From Pararhodobacter zhoushanensis (GTDB lineage: Bacteria > Pseudomonadota > Alphaproteobacteria > Rhodobacterales > Rhodobacteraceae), in NCBI RefSeq assembly GCF_003990445.1, contig NZ_REEZ01000005.1:186001-250000 (forward strand): a stretch of DNA of 64,000 nt. The letters run 5' to 3'. The notes beneath the pieces were generated by a model that was not told the DNA's origin, did not search any database, and worked only from the letters and a program-made list of their open reading frames with translations. Positions 1 through 7,975 of the stretch are shown piece after piece (positions within the stretch are counted from its first letter, which is position 1; every line of letters starts with the position of its first letter). Made by a program: the position numbers and the translations under genes.

Positions 1-1
1 C

Positions 2-304
2 TGCGACGAGAGCACGGTCAAAGGCTCGGGGCTTGGCGCGCAGACCATGCCTGAGATGCGGCGCTATTCCGTCGCGGGCGCGGTGATGCAGCTCTGGCTG
101 ATGCTGCGCGCCGAAGGCCTGGGAATGGGCTGGGTCTCGATCCTTGACGCCGACCAGCTCTCGGCCGATCTGGGGATTGACGCCGGATGGCGGCTGGTTG
201 CCTATCTGTGCATCGGCTGGCCTGAAACCAGCGATGACGAACCGGAACTGGAACGCGCGGGCTGGGAACAGCGCAGCCTCGCCGTGCCGATAGAACGACG
301 ATAG
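2..304 (+). CDS. bluB: 5,6-dimethylbenzimidazole synthase BluB, 3' part only
   Basis: Only the last 100 codons are inside the window; the start lies upstream. BluB is a nitroreductase-fold enzyme that fragments reduced FMN with oxygen to make 5,6-dimethylbenzimidazole, the lower ligand of vitamin B12. The visible part carries the helix LWLMLRAEGLGMGWVS and the following V-A-Y-L-C-I-G-W strand, both typical of the BluB C-terminal half. The stop codon is 8 nt before the rimM ATG, so the two may be co-transcribed, although they have no functional link. The family assignment rests on the C-terminal part only. Confidence 0.82.
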   Translation, partial: CDESTVKGSGLGAQTMPEMRRYSVAGAVMQLWLMLRAEGLGMGWVSILDADQLSADLGIDAGWRLVAYLCIGWPETSDDEPELERAGWEQRSLAVPIERR

Positions 305-312
305 GGGTGATC

Positions 313-816
313 ATGGGCGAGCGTGTCTGTGTCGGAGCGATTGCCGGAGCCTTTGGCGTCCGGGGTGAGGTGCGGCTGAAAAGCTTCTGCGCCCAGCCCG
401 AGGCGATCGGTGCCTATGCCCCGCTTTATACCGAAGACGGCAAGCGCAGTTTTACCGTCAAGCTCGGCTCGCCGGTCCCCAATGGGTTGTCCGCGCGCCT
501 GTCAGGCATTGCGTCGCGCGAAGAGGCTGAGGCGCTGCGTGGCACCCGGCTTTATGCCGACCGCGACAAGCTGCCCAGCTTGCCGGACGATGAATTCTAC
601 CACGCTGATCTGATCGGCCTGACCGTGCTCGATACCGGCGGGACCGAACTGGGCCGCGTCACCTCGGTGCAGAACCATGGCGCGGGTGATCTGCTGGAAA
701 TCCAGATCCCGGCCAAGGGCAGCGCGCTGATCCCCTTCACGCTGGCCATCGTGCCGACGGTCGATCTGGCCTCGGGCCGGGTCATCGTCGATCCGCCCGA
801 GGGTCTGTTTGAATGA
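313..816 (+). CDS. rimM: 16S rRNA processing protein RimM
   Basis: RimM binds ribosomal protein S19 and helps mature the 3' domain of the 30S subunit. The N-terminal domain opens with V-C-V-G-A-I-A-G-A-F-G-V-R-G-E-V-R (about residues 5-20), the RimM signature. A PRC-barrel domain follows from about residue 93 (EFYHADLIGL onward). The total of 167 residues is normal. I chose ATG 313 because AGGGG at 303-307 is well placed; a GTG at 307 would overlap it. The stop overlaps the trmD start by 4 nt (ATGA), the usual rimM-trmD coupling. Confidence 0.95.
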   Translation: MGERVCVGAIAGAFGVRGEVRLKSFCAQPEAIGAYAPLYTEDGKRSFTVKLGSPVPNGLSARLSGIASREEAEALRGTRLYADRDKLPSLPDDEFYHADLIGLTVLDTGGTELGRVTSVQNHGAGDLLEIQIPAKGSALIPFTLAIVPTVDLASGRVIVDPPEGLFE

Positions 817-1622
817 GCGACGACGACACGCCCGCCCCCCGCCGCTCGCACGGGCGCGTGGCGATCAGCGTGACGGGACAGCCGCGTGACCTGATGGGCG
901 GCCCGCCGCGCATCAAAAGCGCCTGGGCTGCCAAGATCATCACCCTTTTTCCCGATGCCTTCCCCGGTGTGCTGGGTCAGTCACTGACCGGCAAGGCGCT
1001 GGATCGGGGCCTGTGGTCGCTCGACACGCTCGATCTGCGCCCCTTTGGCGAGGGCAAGCACCGCAACGTCGACGACACGCCCGCGGGCGGTGGTGCCGGG
1101 ATGGTGCTGCGCGCCGATATCCTCGCCCGCGCGCTGCGCATGGCCGAGATCGGCACCGGACCGCGCCCGCGCTGGCCCGTGGTGTACCTCTCGCCGCGCG
1201 GCACGCCCTTTGATCAGGCGATGGCCCGCCGCTTTGCCGCTGGCGACGGCATCACGCTGCTCTGTGGCCGGTTCGAGGGTGTGGATGAGCGCGTGCTCGA
1301 ACACTTCGCGATCGAAGAGGTCTCGCTGGGGGATTTCGTCCTGACCGGCGGCGAGATCGCCGCGCAGGCGGTGCTGGATGCCACCGTCCGGCTGTTGCCC
1401 GGTGTGCTGGGCAACGCCGCCTCGACCGAGGAAGAAAGCCATTCCAGCGGGTTGCTGGAGCACCCGCAATACACCAAGCCCGCTGTGTGGGAAGGCCGCG
1501 AGATCCCGCCGGTCCTGCTGTCGGGCAACCACGCCGAGATCGCCAAATGGCGCCGCGCGCAGGCCGAGCGCATCACCCGCGAGCGCCGCCCGGATATGTG
1601 GGCGCGCCGCGAGAAGCCCTGA
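813..1622 (+). CDS. trmD: tRNA (guanine-37-N1)-methyltransferase TrmD
   Basis: TrmD methylates G37 next to the anticodon, preventing +1 frameshifting, with S-adenosylmethionine bound in a trefoil knot. The sequence shows the N-terminal IITLFPDAFPG strand, the GGGAGMVLR loop, the LLCGRFEGVDERV motif (about residues 148-160) and the knot segment SLGDFVLTGGE (about 171-181). It is 269 residues long, with an extension of about 37 residues before the usual start (I-I-T-L-F-P). The extension begins at an ATG coupled to the rimM stop, so the extended start is favoured. In many relatives rplS follows directly; here about 1.9 kb, including arsRC, separates them. Confidence 0.95.
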   Translation: MSDDDTPAPRRSHGRVAISVTGQPRDLMGGPPRIKSAWAAKIITLFPDAFPGVLGQSLTGKALDRGLWSLDTLDLRPFGEGKHRNVDDTPAGGGAGMVLRADILARALRMAEIGTGPRPRWPVVYLSPRGTPFDQAMARRFAAGDGITLLCGRFEGVDERVLEHFAIEEVSLGDFVLTGGEIAAQAVLDATVRLLPGVLGNAASTEEESHSSGLLEHPQYTKPAVWEGREIPPVLLSGNHAEIAKWRRAQAERITRERRPDMWARREKP

Positions 1623-1625
1623 CGC

Positions 1626-2141
1626 TTAGCGCCAGATCGCCCCCTGCCGCTCGTAGCATTCCTGCGCCAGATCCATCGCGGCGGTCGAGCCGTTCAGGAT
1701 CCACTCCCGCGCCGCGTCGCCCTCAAGCGCCGCGCTGAAATAGTTCCCGTCCATCAACCGCTGCCGCATCACCTCGGTCAGCGGCTGCGCTGCCCAGCCG
1801 TGGCCGAGCAGCTCATAGGTTACCGGCAACTCCTCGCCATCAACGATGAACAGACCGGGCGCGCTTGTACTGCCCTTCTCCTCGGGCGTTTGCGGGCTGG
1901 GCACATACATCGTCCACCCCTCCAGCGCGTCGAAGCTCCGCTCCAGCAACAGCGGCCCCCCCTCTTGCAACGGGATCGTCGCCCGGCAGCCTGAAAAGCC
2001 GGTGTCATCATGCAGCGCCTCCACCAACCAACTGCGCGTCTCGCCGTACAGGGTGCTGCGCTCGTTGGGGTTGGTGGGTTCGGCGAGGGCGGGGAACGTC
2101 AGGCTGGCAGTGATCGCAGCGGCGAAGGTCAGGCGGGTCAC
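1626..2141 (-). CDS. secreted hypothetical protein
   Basis: I do not recognise this family. From the GTG at 2141 the protein has a short signal peptide (T-R-L-T-F-A-A-A-I-T-A-S-L-T-F-P-A-L-A, cleavage after A-L-A near residue 20). A soluble domain of about 150 residues follows, with two cysteines (FSGCRATI and QECYERQ) that could form a disulfide in the periplasm. An in-frame TTG at 2219 would add 26 proline-rich residues ahead of the signal peptide and is unlikely. No good ribosome binding site is visible for either start. The gene converges on trmD with a gap of 3 nt. Confidence 0.6.
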   Translation of the reverse strand: MTRLTFAAAITASLTFPALAEPTNPNERSTLYGETRSWLVEALHDDTGFSGCRATIPLQEGGPLLLERSFDALEGWTMYVPSPQTPEEKGSTSAPGLFIVDGEELPVTYELLGHGWAAQPLTEVMRQRLMDGNYFSAALEGDAAREWILNGSTAAMDLAQECYERQGAIWR

Positions 2142-2149
2142 GGGCTGGC

Positions 2150-2224
2150 GGGGCAAGGGGGGGGCTCCAGAGGGTGAGGTCGGTTGGGGTGATGATGGGG
2201 GGGAATAAGGGGAGGTCAAGGGGC
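2150..2224 (+). repeat. G-run tract upstream of the secreted hypothetical gene
   Basis: At least six runs of four or more G lie on the plus strand within 75 nt, with spacers of 3 to about 20 nt. The part from about 2195 to 2224 fits the G4-N1-7 quadruplex pattern. It is the 5' upstream region of the minus-strand hypothetical gene, so its template strand could fold. The run pattern is seen directly; any function is inference. Confidence 0.45.
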
Positions 2225-2411
2225 TAGCCTTTTTGTGACCGTGCAGGCTGGGGCAGTATCGCCCGCGATATCGGCGTTCGATGGGCTGCGTCAGGGGTCG
2301 GGTCAGGACGCAGGCGGGGCCGGCGCCACCTTTTCACTGCCGCACTGTTTTCGCACAGGACCAAGGCCGCAGCCTCCCCCGACGATCAGTGGTTGACCAC
2401 GGCTTTATATA

Positions 2412-2433
2412 TCCATACATCATGAAATATGGA
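2412..2433. promoter_or_regulatory. candidate ArsR operator over the arsR start codon
   Basis: The inverted repeat TCCATA-N10-TATGGA spans the arsR ATG (2429-2431) and follows the AT-rich run TTTATATAT. ArsR repressors bind AT-rich dyads at their own promoters, and this is the only such dyad ahead of the gene. There is no ribosome binding site before the ATG, so transcription may begin very close to the start. Confidence 0.45.
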
Positions 2434-2761
2434 AAAGAATCGCGCCCTCGACGCCTTTGCCGCACTCAGCCAGCAGACCCGGCTGGATGTGTTCCGCCTG
2501 CTCATCAAGACGGGCGAGGCGGGCATGTCGGCGGGTGACATCAGCGATGCGCTGGGGGTCCGGCAGAACACGATGTCCGCCAACCTCGCGATCCTGTCGC
2601 GCGCCGGGCTGATCCGCAGCGCGCGCGAAGGCCGCAGCATCCGCTATTTCGCCGATATGGACGGGTTGCGCGGGCTGCTCGGCTTCCTGATGGAAGACTG
2701 TTGCGGCGGAAACCCTGCGCTGTGTCAGCCCGTCATCAACCAACTTGCCTGCGCCTGTTAG
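2429..2761 (+). CDS. arsR: ArsR/SmtB-family metalloregulator
   Basis: This 110-residue winged-helix repressor has the N-terminal LDAFAALSQQTRLDVFRLL helices and the recognition segment GVRQNTMSANLAILSRAGLI. The C-terminus is cysteine-rich (D-C-C-G-G-N-P-A-L-C ... A-C-A-C). That matches the C-terminal trivalent-metalloid site of the proteobacterial ArsR subgroup rather than the classical alpha-3 CxC site. It lies 9 nt before the arsenate reductase gene and probably controls both. No efflux gene (arsB/acr3) is adjacent. Confidence 0.88.
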   Translation: MEKNRALDAFAALSQQTRLDVFRLLIKTGEAGMSAGDISDALGVRQNTMSANLAILSRAGLIRSAREGRSIRYFADMDGLRGLLGFLMEDCCGGNPALCQPVINQLACAC

Positions 2762-2770
2762 GGGGCTTTC

Positions 2771-3280
2771 ATGACCAGCCAACCGTATAACGTCCTGTTC
2801 CTGTGTACCGGCAATTCTGCCCGCTCGCTCATGGCCGAGGCGATCCTGAACCGCGACGGCATGGGACAGTTCCGCGGCTTCTCTGCCGGTTCGCATCCGG
2901 GGGCGTCCCCGCATCCTTATACGTTGGACCTGCTCAGGGGGCTGAGCCACGACACCGCCTTTGCACGTTCCAAAAGCTGGGATGAATTCGCCGTGCCGGG
3001 CGCGCCGCGCATGGATTTCGTCTTTACCGTCTGCGACGATGCGGCGGCCGAGGAATGTCCGCACTGGCCGGGCCAGCCGATGAGCGCGCATTGGGGCATT
3101 CCCGATCCGGTCAAGGTTGACGGCTCCGAAGCCGTTCGCCGCGTCGCCTTCGTGGACGCCTACAGAATGCTGCGCAGCCGGATCTCGCTGTTTGTCAGCC
3201 TGCCGCTGGGATCGCTTGACCGGATCGCGCTGCAACGCAATCTCGACGGCATTGGCAAATCGACCGCAAAGACCGACTGA
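2771..3280 (+). CDS. arsC: arsenate reductase, low-molecular-weight phosphatase type
   Basis: The protein reduces arsenate to arsenite using a cysteine cascade recycled by thioredoxin. The P-loop C-T-G-N-S-A-R-S sits near the N-terminus. The downstream pair in FTVCDDAAAEECPHWPG is the second and third cysteine of the thioredoxin-coupled class. The 169-residue length is a little longer than usual, with a C-terminal tail after the domain. It forms an operon with arsR. A plain protein-tyrosine phosphatase is excluded by the cysteine pair and the arsR neighbour. Confidence 0.88.
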   Translation: MTSQPYNVLFLCTGNSARSLMAEAILNRDGMGQFRGFSAGSHPGASPHPYTLDLLRGLSHDTAFARSKSWDEFAVPGAPRMDFVFTVCDDAAAEECPHWPGQPMSAHWGIPDPVKVDGSEAVRRVAFVDAYRMLRSRISLFVSLPLGSLDRIALQRNLDGIGKSTAKTD

Positions 3281-3334
3281 ACGGCGGCGATACCCGGCGC
3301 GCCGCGCAGTGTTGCGCGGCCGCCAACCCTTCGC

Positions 3335-3363
3335 TTGACCCACCCCCTCGCAAGCCCTATACC
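3335..3363 (+). promoter_or_regulatory. sigma-70-type promoter of rplS-rpmE
   Basis: TTGACC at 3335-3340 and TATACC at 3358-3363 are separated by 17 nt, close to the housekeeping consensus for this order. They lie about 215 nt upstream of rplS and just after the arsC end, consistent with independent transcription of the ribosomal genes. Confidence 0.6.
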
Positions 3364-3369
3364 GCGCTC

Positions 3370-3578
3370 GTCCGGGGGCGGAATCGCCCACCGGGCCGTT
3401 TTCGTTTGGGCCCTGCCTTCTTCGGCGGATCACGGAACAAACGGATCGCACAGGAACGACGATCGTATCTCTGTCGGGCTGCTCCCCTTGCGGGCAAGCG
3501 GGACCCGGGTGAAGACCAGAGCTCTGCATCGGCACAGACCTTCGCGGGCCAACCGTGAGCATGATAGGAGAAGATCAG
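3370..3578 (+). promoter_or_regulatory. long structured 5' leader of rplS
   Basis: About 208 nt separate the predicted transcription start from the rplS ATG, and no gene fits here. Local hairpins are visible: GGGCG-GAAT-CGCCC at 3376-3389 and CTTGC-GG-GCAAG at 3487-3498, with G/C-rich flanking segments that could pair further. A leader this long before a ribosomal protein gene suggests autogenous control, but no known motif was recognised. Confidence 0.4.
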
Positions 3579-3956
3579 ATGAACCTGATCGCAGAACTCG
3601 AAGCCGAGCAGATTGCCTCGCTCGGTAAGACCATCCCGGATTTCAAGGCCGGCGACACCATCCGTGTCGGCTACAAAGTGACCGAGGGCACCCGCTCGCG
3701 CGTGCAGATGTTTGAAGGCGTCTGCATCGGCCGCAGCGGTGGCAAGAACATCGCCGCCTCGTTCACCGTGCGCAAGATCTCGTTCGGTGAAGGCGTCGAG
3801 CGGATGTTCCCGCTCTATTCGACCAACATCGACAGCATCGAGGTTGTTCGCCGCGGTCGCGTTCGTCGCGCCAAGCTGTACTACCTGCGCGATCGCCGCG
3901 GTAAGTCGGCGCGTATCGTTGAAAAGACCAACTACCGTCCGATGGGCGCTGAGTAA
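3579..3956 (+). CDS. rplS: 50S ribosomal protein L19
   Basis: L19 sits at the 30S-50S interface. The sequence has the family signatures [19 protein letters not shown] and [23 protein letters not shown], then the C-terminal [14 protein letters not shown] basic segment. I chose ATG 3579 because AGGAG at 3566-3570 lies 8 nt before it; an upstream GTG at 3555 would place the ribosome binding site inside the gene. It is followed after 11 nt by rpmE, the usual Rhodobacterales order. Confidence 0.97.
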   Translation: MNLIAELEAEQIASLGKTIPDFKAGDTIRVGYKVTEGTRSRVQMFEGVCIGRSGGKNIAASFTVRKISFGEGVERMFPLYSTNIDSIEVVRRGRVRRAKLYYLRDRRGKSARIVEKTNYRPMGAE

Positions 3957-3967
3957 GGAGCCGGATG

Positions 3968-4189
3968 ATGAAAGCAGATATTCACCCCGACTATCACGTC
4001 ATCAACGTCAAGCTGGTTGACGGCACGATCGTGCAGATGAAATCGACCTGGGGCAAAGAAGGCGACAGCATGTCGCTGGACATCGACCCCTCGGTGCACC
4101 CGGCCTGGACCGGCGGCACCTCGCGTCTGATGGACACCGGCGGCCGCGTGTCGAAGTTCAAGAACAAATACTCGGGCCTGGGTTTCTAA
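3968..4189 (+). CDS. rpmE: 50S ribosomal protein L31
   Basis: This is L31 of 73 residues with the typical opening K-A-D-I-H-P-D-Y-H. The zinc-binding cysteines of type C+ L31 are absent, so this is the zinc-independent form. Two adjacent ATG codons exist (3965 and 3968); the second is at better distance from AAGGAG (3955-3960) and matches the family start. It is co-transcribed with rplS and followed by a terminator. Confidence 0.95.
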   Translation: MKADIHPDYHVINVKLVDGTIVQMKSTWGKEGDSMSLDIDPSVHPAWTGGTSRLMDTGGRVSKFKNKYSGLGF

Positions 4190-4215
4190 ACCTACCCCCG
4201 TTTGCAAAGACGTTG

Positions 4216-4243
4216 AGCGCCGCTACATCCGTAGCGGCGTTCT
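4216..4243 (+). terminator. rho-independent terminator after rpmE
   Basis: A perfect 9-bp stem CGCCGCTAC / GTAGCGGCG (4218-4226 and 4231-4239) closes a 4-nt loop and is followed by T-rich sequence. It ends the rplS-rpmE unit. Confidence 0.7.
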
Positions 4244-4264
4244 GCATTTCAAAGGCCTCCCCCA

Positions 4265-5449
4265 ATGCTGTTCAATCTTGCCATCGCCGCGACCATCCTG
4301 ATCACCGGCGCGCTCTTGTCGCTGCCCGCCCTGCGCAAGGCCCCGGTCTGGCGCGCGATGGTGACGCCGCTGGCCTCGATCATCGGGTCGGGATTTCTGG
4401 TGCTGGGGCCGCTGCTCAATCACGCCTATGGTCGCTTTGCACCGCTGGCGATGGCGCTGCTGTGTCTGGTGGCCTGGGGCTATGGCGCGGCCATCCGCGA
4501 CAACATCCGCGCGATTGGTGATGAGGGCACGGCGAAACCGGTCTGGGCCGAGTCGCTGGCCTCGGCCCTGCTGGGGTTCGCCTTCATGGTGTCGGTGGCC
4601 TATTACCTCAACCTCTTTGGCAGCTTCGCCCTGTCGCTCACGCCTATCGCGTCACCGTTCAACGCGCGGCTGATGACCAGCGCGATCTATGCGCTGATTC
4701 TGGTCGTCGGCTGGACGCGCGGGTTCAAGACGCTGGAGCGGATGGAATACGCCAGCGTGGCGCTGAAGCTGGCGATCATCGCCGGGTTGCTGCTGGCGCT
4801 GGCGGTGTTCACCGGCGGCAAGGCAGTCGAAGGGACGCTTGTTATCAGCGAGGTTCACGAGACAGGCTGGGCCGCGCTGACGCTGGGCTTTGGCCTGATC
4901 GTGACGGTGCAGGGCTTCGAGACCTCGCGCTATCTGGGCGCGCAATACAAGGCGAAGACGCGGATCAACTCGATGCGGCTGGCGCAGATCGTCTCAACGG
5001 CGATTTACCTGATCTATATCGCGCTGGTGACCTATGCTTTCGATCCCGCCGGCATGTCGCTGTCTGAAACCGCCATCGTCGATATGATGGGTGTCATCTC
5101 GCCCCTGTTGCCGCTGGTGCTGGTCGCCGCCGCGCTGGCCGCGCAGTTTTCGGCGGCGGTGGCGGATACCGGCGGATCGGGTGGGCTGATCGCCGAACTC
5201 AGCCGCCAGCGCATCACCCAGCGCCACGCCTATGCGCTGACCGTCGCGGTGGGGCTGGGGATCACCTGGGTCGCGGATGTGTTCCAGATCATCGCCTATG
5301 CCTCGCGCGCTTTCGCTGCTTACTACGCCGTGCAGGCTGCGATTGCCGCGTGGCGCGTGTGGCCGGACAAGCCGCTCCGCGCCGCGCAGCATGCGGGGCT
5401 TGCGCTGCTCGCCGTGGCCATCGCGATCTTCGGGACTCCGATCGAGTAA
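4265..5449 (+). CDS. APC-superfamily-like integral membrane protein
   Basis: The protein has 394 residues and about 11 hydrophobic segments, with no soluble domain. The first helices (ILITGALLSLPAL, IIGSGFLVLGPLL) and the conserved-looking FGLIVTVQGFETSRYLG stretch around residue 215 resemble amino acid/polyamine/organocation permease relatives that occur as an uncharacterised alphaproteobacterial group. The substrate cannot be read from the sequence. It stands alone between the rpmE terminator and mipZ. The membrane topology is seen directly; the superfamily call is tentative. Confidence 0.6.
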   Translation: MLFNLAIAATILITGALLSLPALRKAPVWRAMVTPLASIIGSGFLVLGPLLNHAYGRFAPLAMALLCLVAWGYGAAIRDNIRAIGDEGTAKPVWAESLASALLGFAFMVSVAYYLNLFGSFALSLTPIASPFNARLMTSAIYALILVVGWTRGFKTLERMEYASVALKLAIIAGLLLALAVFTGGKAVEGTLVISEVHETGWAALTLGFGLIVTVQGFETSRYLGAQYKAKTRINSMRLAQIVSTAIYLIYIALVTYAFDPAGMSLSETAIVDMMGVISPLLPLVLVAAALAAQFSAAVADTGGSGGLIAELSRQRITQRHAYALTVAVGLGITWVADVFQIIAYASRAFAAYYAVQAAIAAWRVWPDKPLRAAQHAGLALLAVAIAIFGTPIE

Positions 5450-5541
5450 CCGTCTTTCGGCGGCTTTCCGCTTCCCCCTCGCCGCTCCCCGGCTTATTGT
5501 CCGGGCGCGTCGAACCGGGCGCAGCAAGAGCAGGGAAGAAC

Positions 5542-6351
5542 GTGGCGCATATTATCGTCACCGGCAATGAAAAGGGCGGGTCGGGCAAATCGACCACCGC
5601 GATGCATATTGCAACGGCGCTGGCCCGGATGGGGCATCGCGTCGGGGCACTGGATCTGGATGTCCGCCAACGCACTTTTGGCCGTTATATTGAAAACCGT
5701 GTGGCGTTTTGCGCGCGCGAAGGCATCACCTTGCCCAGTCCGGACTACCGCGAGCTGCCCGAGGTGGACGCGGCCCAGCTGGGTCCGAACGAGAACATCA
5801 ACGACCATCGTCTGTCCGAGGCCATGGCCGGGCTGGATGAGACGTGCGATTTCATCCTCATCGACTGCCCCGGCAGCCATACCCGGCTGAGCCAGGTGGC
5901 GCATTCGCTGGCCGATACGCTGATCACGCCGATGAATGACAGCTTCATCGACTTTGACCTGCTGGCCCGGATCGATTCTGAAACCAACACGGTGCTGGGT
6001 CCGTCGATCTATGCGGAAATGGTCTGGCAAGCCCGGCAGCTGCGCGCGCAGGCGGGTCTTAAACCGATTGACTGGATGGTGGTGCGCAACCGTCTTGGTG
6101 CGCAGCAGATGCACAACAAGCGCAAGGTTGGCGAGGCGCTTGAGGCGCTGTCCAAGCGGATCGGTTTCCGCGTGGCGCCCGGCTTCTCCGAGCGGGTCAT
6201 CTTCCGCGAGCTGTTCCCGCGCGGGCTGACCCTGCTGGATCTGCGTGACACGGGTGTCGAGCAGATGAACATCTCAAACGTTGCAGCCCGGCAAGAGCTG
6301 CGCGATCTGATGACGGCGCTGCGTCTTCCGGGCGTAACCGTCAGCGTGTGA
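5542..6351 (+). CDS. mipZ: division-plane positioning ATPase MipZ
   Basis: MipZ is a ParA-like ATPase that forms a gradient from the ParB-bound poles and inhibits FtsZ assembly away from midcell in alphaproteobacteria. The deviant Walker A box GNEKGGSGKST is at residues 8-18, followed by DLDVRQRTFGRYIENR. Other family signatures are FILIDCPGSHTRLS, TPMNDSFIDFDLLARID, VVRNRLGAQQMHNKRK and VIFRELFPRGLTLLDL. These distinguish MipZ from chromosome-partition ParA. I chose GTG 5542 (AGGGAAG just upstream); 269 residues is normal. parAB is not nearby. Confidence 0.95.
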   Translation: MAHIIVTGNEKGGSGKSTTAMHIATALARMGHRVGALDLDVRQRTFGRYIENRVAFCAREGITLPSPDYRELPEVDAAQLGPNENINDHRLSEAMAGLDETCDFILIDCPGSHTRLSQVAHSLADTLITPMNDSFIDFDLLARIDSETNTVLGPSIYAEMVWQARQLRAQAGLKPIDWMVVRNRLGAQQMHNKRKVGEALEALSKRIGFRVAPGFSERVIFRELFPRGLTLLDLRDTGVEQMNISNVAARQELRDLMTALRLPGVTVSV

Positions 6352-6360
6352 AACCGGCGT

Positions 6361-6519
6361 TCAGTGCTTGAAAAAGCGCTTTTGCGGCAGGGATTCGGGC
6401 AGTTGTTTGTGCAGGTCATCGAGCCGCGACAACACGCGGTCCTCGTCGTCGGCAAACAGGTTGAACGGAAGTTTCAGCGCTTGGCCGAGGAAATCGAGGG
6501 TGCTGCTCTGCGGTTTCAT
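6361..6519 (-). CDS. small conserved-looking protein (52 aa)
   Basis: This is a 52-residue soluble peptide beginning M-K-P-Q-S-S-T-L-D-F-L-G and ending with a basic Q-K-R-F-F-K-H tail. A charged central helix (DDEDRVLSRLDDLHKQL) may pair as a coiled coil. A strong AAAGGA ribosome binding site lies upstream of the ATG. It is convergent with mipZ and divergent from the photolyase gene. I do not recognise a family. The ribosome site and the codon pattern support a real gene. Confidence 0.6.
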   Translation of the reverse strand: MKPQSSTLDFLGQALKLPFNLFADDEDRVLSRLDDLHKQLPESLPQKRFFKH

Positions 6520-6670
6520 TGTTGGTCCTTTCTGACGCGGGCTTAGGGTTAATTCATTCCTGTTTCGTGGCAGGAATGGGGCGCAGGCGTGGTCCTTTGT
6601 GGGAGGGGTTGCCGGGCGGCTGTTGTGGGGGTAAACCGGGAACATGCCCCCGCAAGACTCGGCGCTCACC

Positions 6671-7975
6671 ATGCTCTCGCTCGTCTGGTTCACCCGTGAT
6701 CTCCGCGTTCAGGACCATCCGGCCCTGTCGCTCGCGGCTGCGGGCGGGCGCGTTCTGCCGGTCTGGATCGCCGATCCGGCCGAGTGGGCGCGGCCAGAGG
6801 TGTCGGCGCGGCACTGGGGTTTTCTGGACGACTGCCTGCGGGGCTTGCGCGCCGATCTGGCCGAGCTGGGCCAGCCCCTGATCCTGCGCACCGGCGATCC
6901 GGTGGAGGTGTTGACGCGCCTGCAGGCCAAGCACGGCTTTTTGCGCCTTATAACGCATCAGGAAACCGGCAGCGCCTGGGCCCGCGCGCGCCAGCAGCGC
7001 GTGGCCGACTGGGCGCGCGGGGCAGGGGTGGAATGGGTCGCGCTGGCGCAGGACGACGGCCCTGTGCTTCCCGCGCCGTCGCTGCCGATGGTGGTTGAGG
7101 GGACCGGCGCGCTGCCCGGCCTCAAATCGCTGGGTCTGGCCGAGGATCGCTGCCCCTACCGCCAGCCCGGCGGCCGCGCGGCGGGGGTGCAATTGCTCGA
7201 AAGCTATCTGTCCGTGCGTGGGCAGGGCTATTCCCCGGCCACCGCCACCGCATTGGGGGCTGAGCGCGCGGGCAGCCGCCTGTCGCCCTATCTGGCCTAC
7301 GGCGTGCTCTCACCGCGCGAAGTGCAGGCGGCGGTGGCTGAGGCCCGCAAGCGCTGGCGCGGCAATTCCGATTGGTCCGGCGCCCTGCGCGCGCTGGCCG
7401 CGCAACTGCGCGCCCGCGCTCAGGCGCAGGACGCCCTGCCGCTGATGCCCCCCGGCGACACCCCCGCCACCGGCCCTTGGGCTGACGGCCAGACCGGCCT
7501 GCCCTTCATCGACGCCGCCATGCGCGCGCTGACCGCGACGGGCTGGCTGGATGCCCGCTCGCGCGCGCTCATTGCCGCCGTCGGTGTGCATCACCTTGCG
7601 CTCAGCCCCGCCGCTGTCGGCCTGCATCTGTCGCGCCTGTGCACCGATTATGACCCGGCGATCCACTGGCGCGCGCTGCAAAGCGTCGCGCTGGGCCGCA
7701 TCCCCGATCCGGTGGCGATGGGTCAGCGGCTGGACCCGCAAGGCGCTTTCATCCGCCGCTGGGTGCCCGAACTCGCCCGCGTCCCCGACGCCCATCTGCA
7801 CGCACCCTGGCTCTGGCCGCGCGCGCGCAAACTTCTGGCCGGGCGCTATCCCGAGCCGGTCCTTGACCCCGCCAGTGCCGGACGCGCCGCGCGGGCCGAG
7901 CGCCCCCCTGCGCCCCGCCCGCCCGTCACCCCGCGCAAACGTGCGCCCAAGGGTCAGATGGCGCTGGATCTTTAA
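6671..7975 (+). CDS. divergent cryptochrome/photolyase family protein
   Basis: The N-terminal antenna-binding domain is clear (LVWFTRDLRVQDHPAL, residues 4-19). The FAD-binding half carries WADGQTGLPFIDAAMRALTA and later DPQGAFIRRWVPEL. Between them, the block that in photolyases contains the flavin/lesion contacts (around N-G-G-W-Q-W ... A-S-T-G-T-D-A-A-P-Y-F-R) is replaced by IHWRALQSVALGRIPDP. The CPD-repair chemistry may therefore be altered or lost. The C-terminal tail is basic and proline-rich. ATG 6671 gives the standard family N-terminus; an ATG at 6644 is also possible. It could be a photoreceptor or a DNA-binding flavoprotein. Confidence 0.8.
   Translation: MLSLVWFTRDLRVQDHPALSLAAAGGRVLPVWIADPAEWARPEVSARHWGFLDDCLRGLRADLAELGQPLILRTGDPVEVLTRLQAKHGFLRLITHQETGSAWARARQQRVADWARGAGVEWVALAQDDGPVLPAPSLPMVVEGTGALPGLKSLGLAEDRCPYRQPGGRAAGVQLLESYLSVRGQGYSPATATALGAERAGSRLSPYLAYGVLSPREVQAAVAEARKRWRGNSDWSGALRALAAQLRARAQAQDALPLMPPGDTPATGPWADGQTGLPFIDAAMRALTATGWLDARSRALIAAVGVHHLALSPAAVGLHLSRLCTDYDPAIHWRALQSVALGRIPDPVAMGQRLDPQGAFIRRWVPELARVPDAHLHAPWLWPRARKLLAGRYPEPVLDPASAGRAARAERPPAPRPPVTPRKRAPKGQMALDL

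Noticed and set aside
2281-2538. 85-codon plus-strand frame ahead of arsR
   Set aside because: No ribosome site, no family, and it overlaps arsR in another frame.
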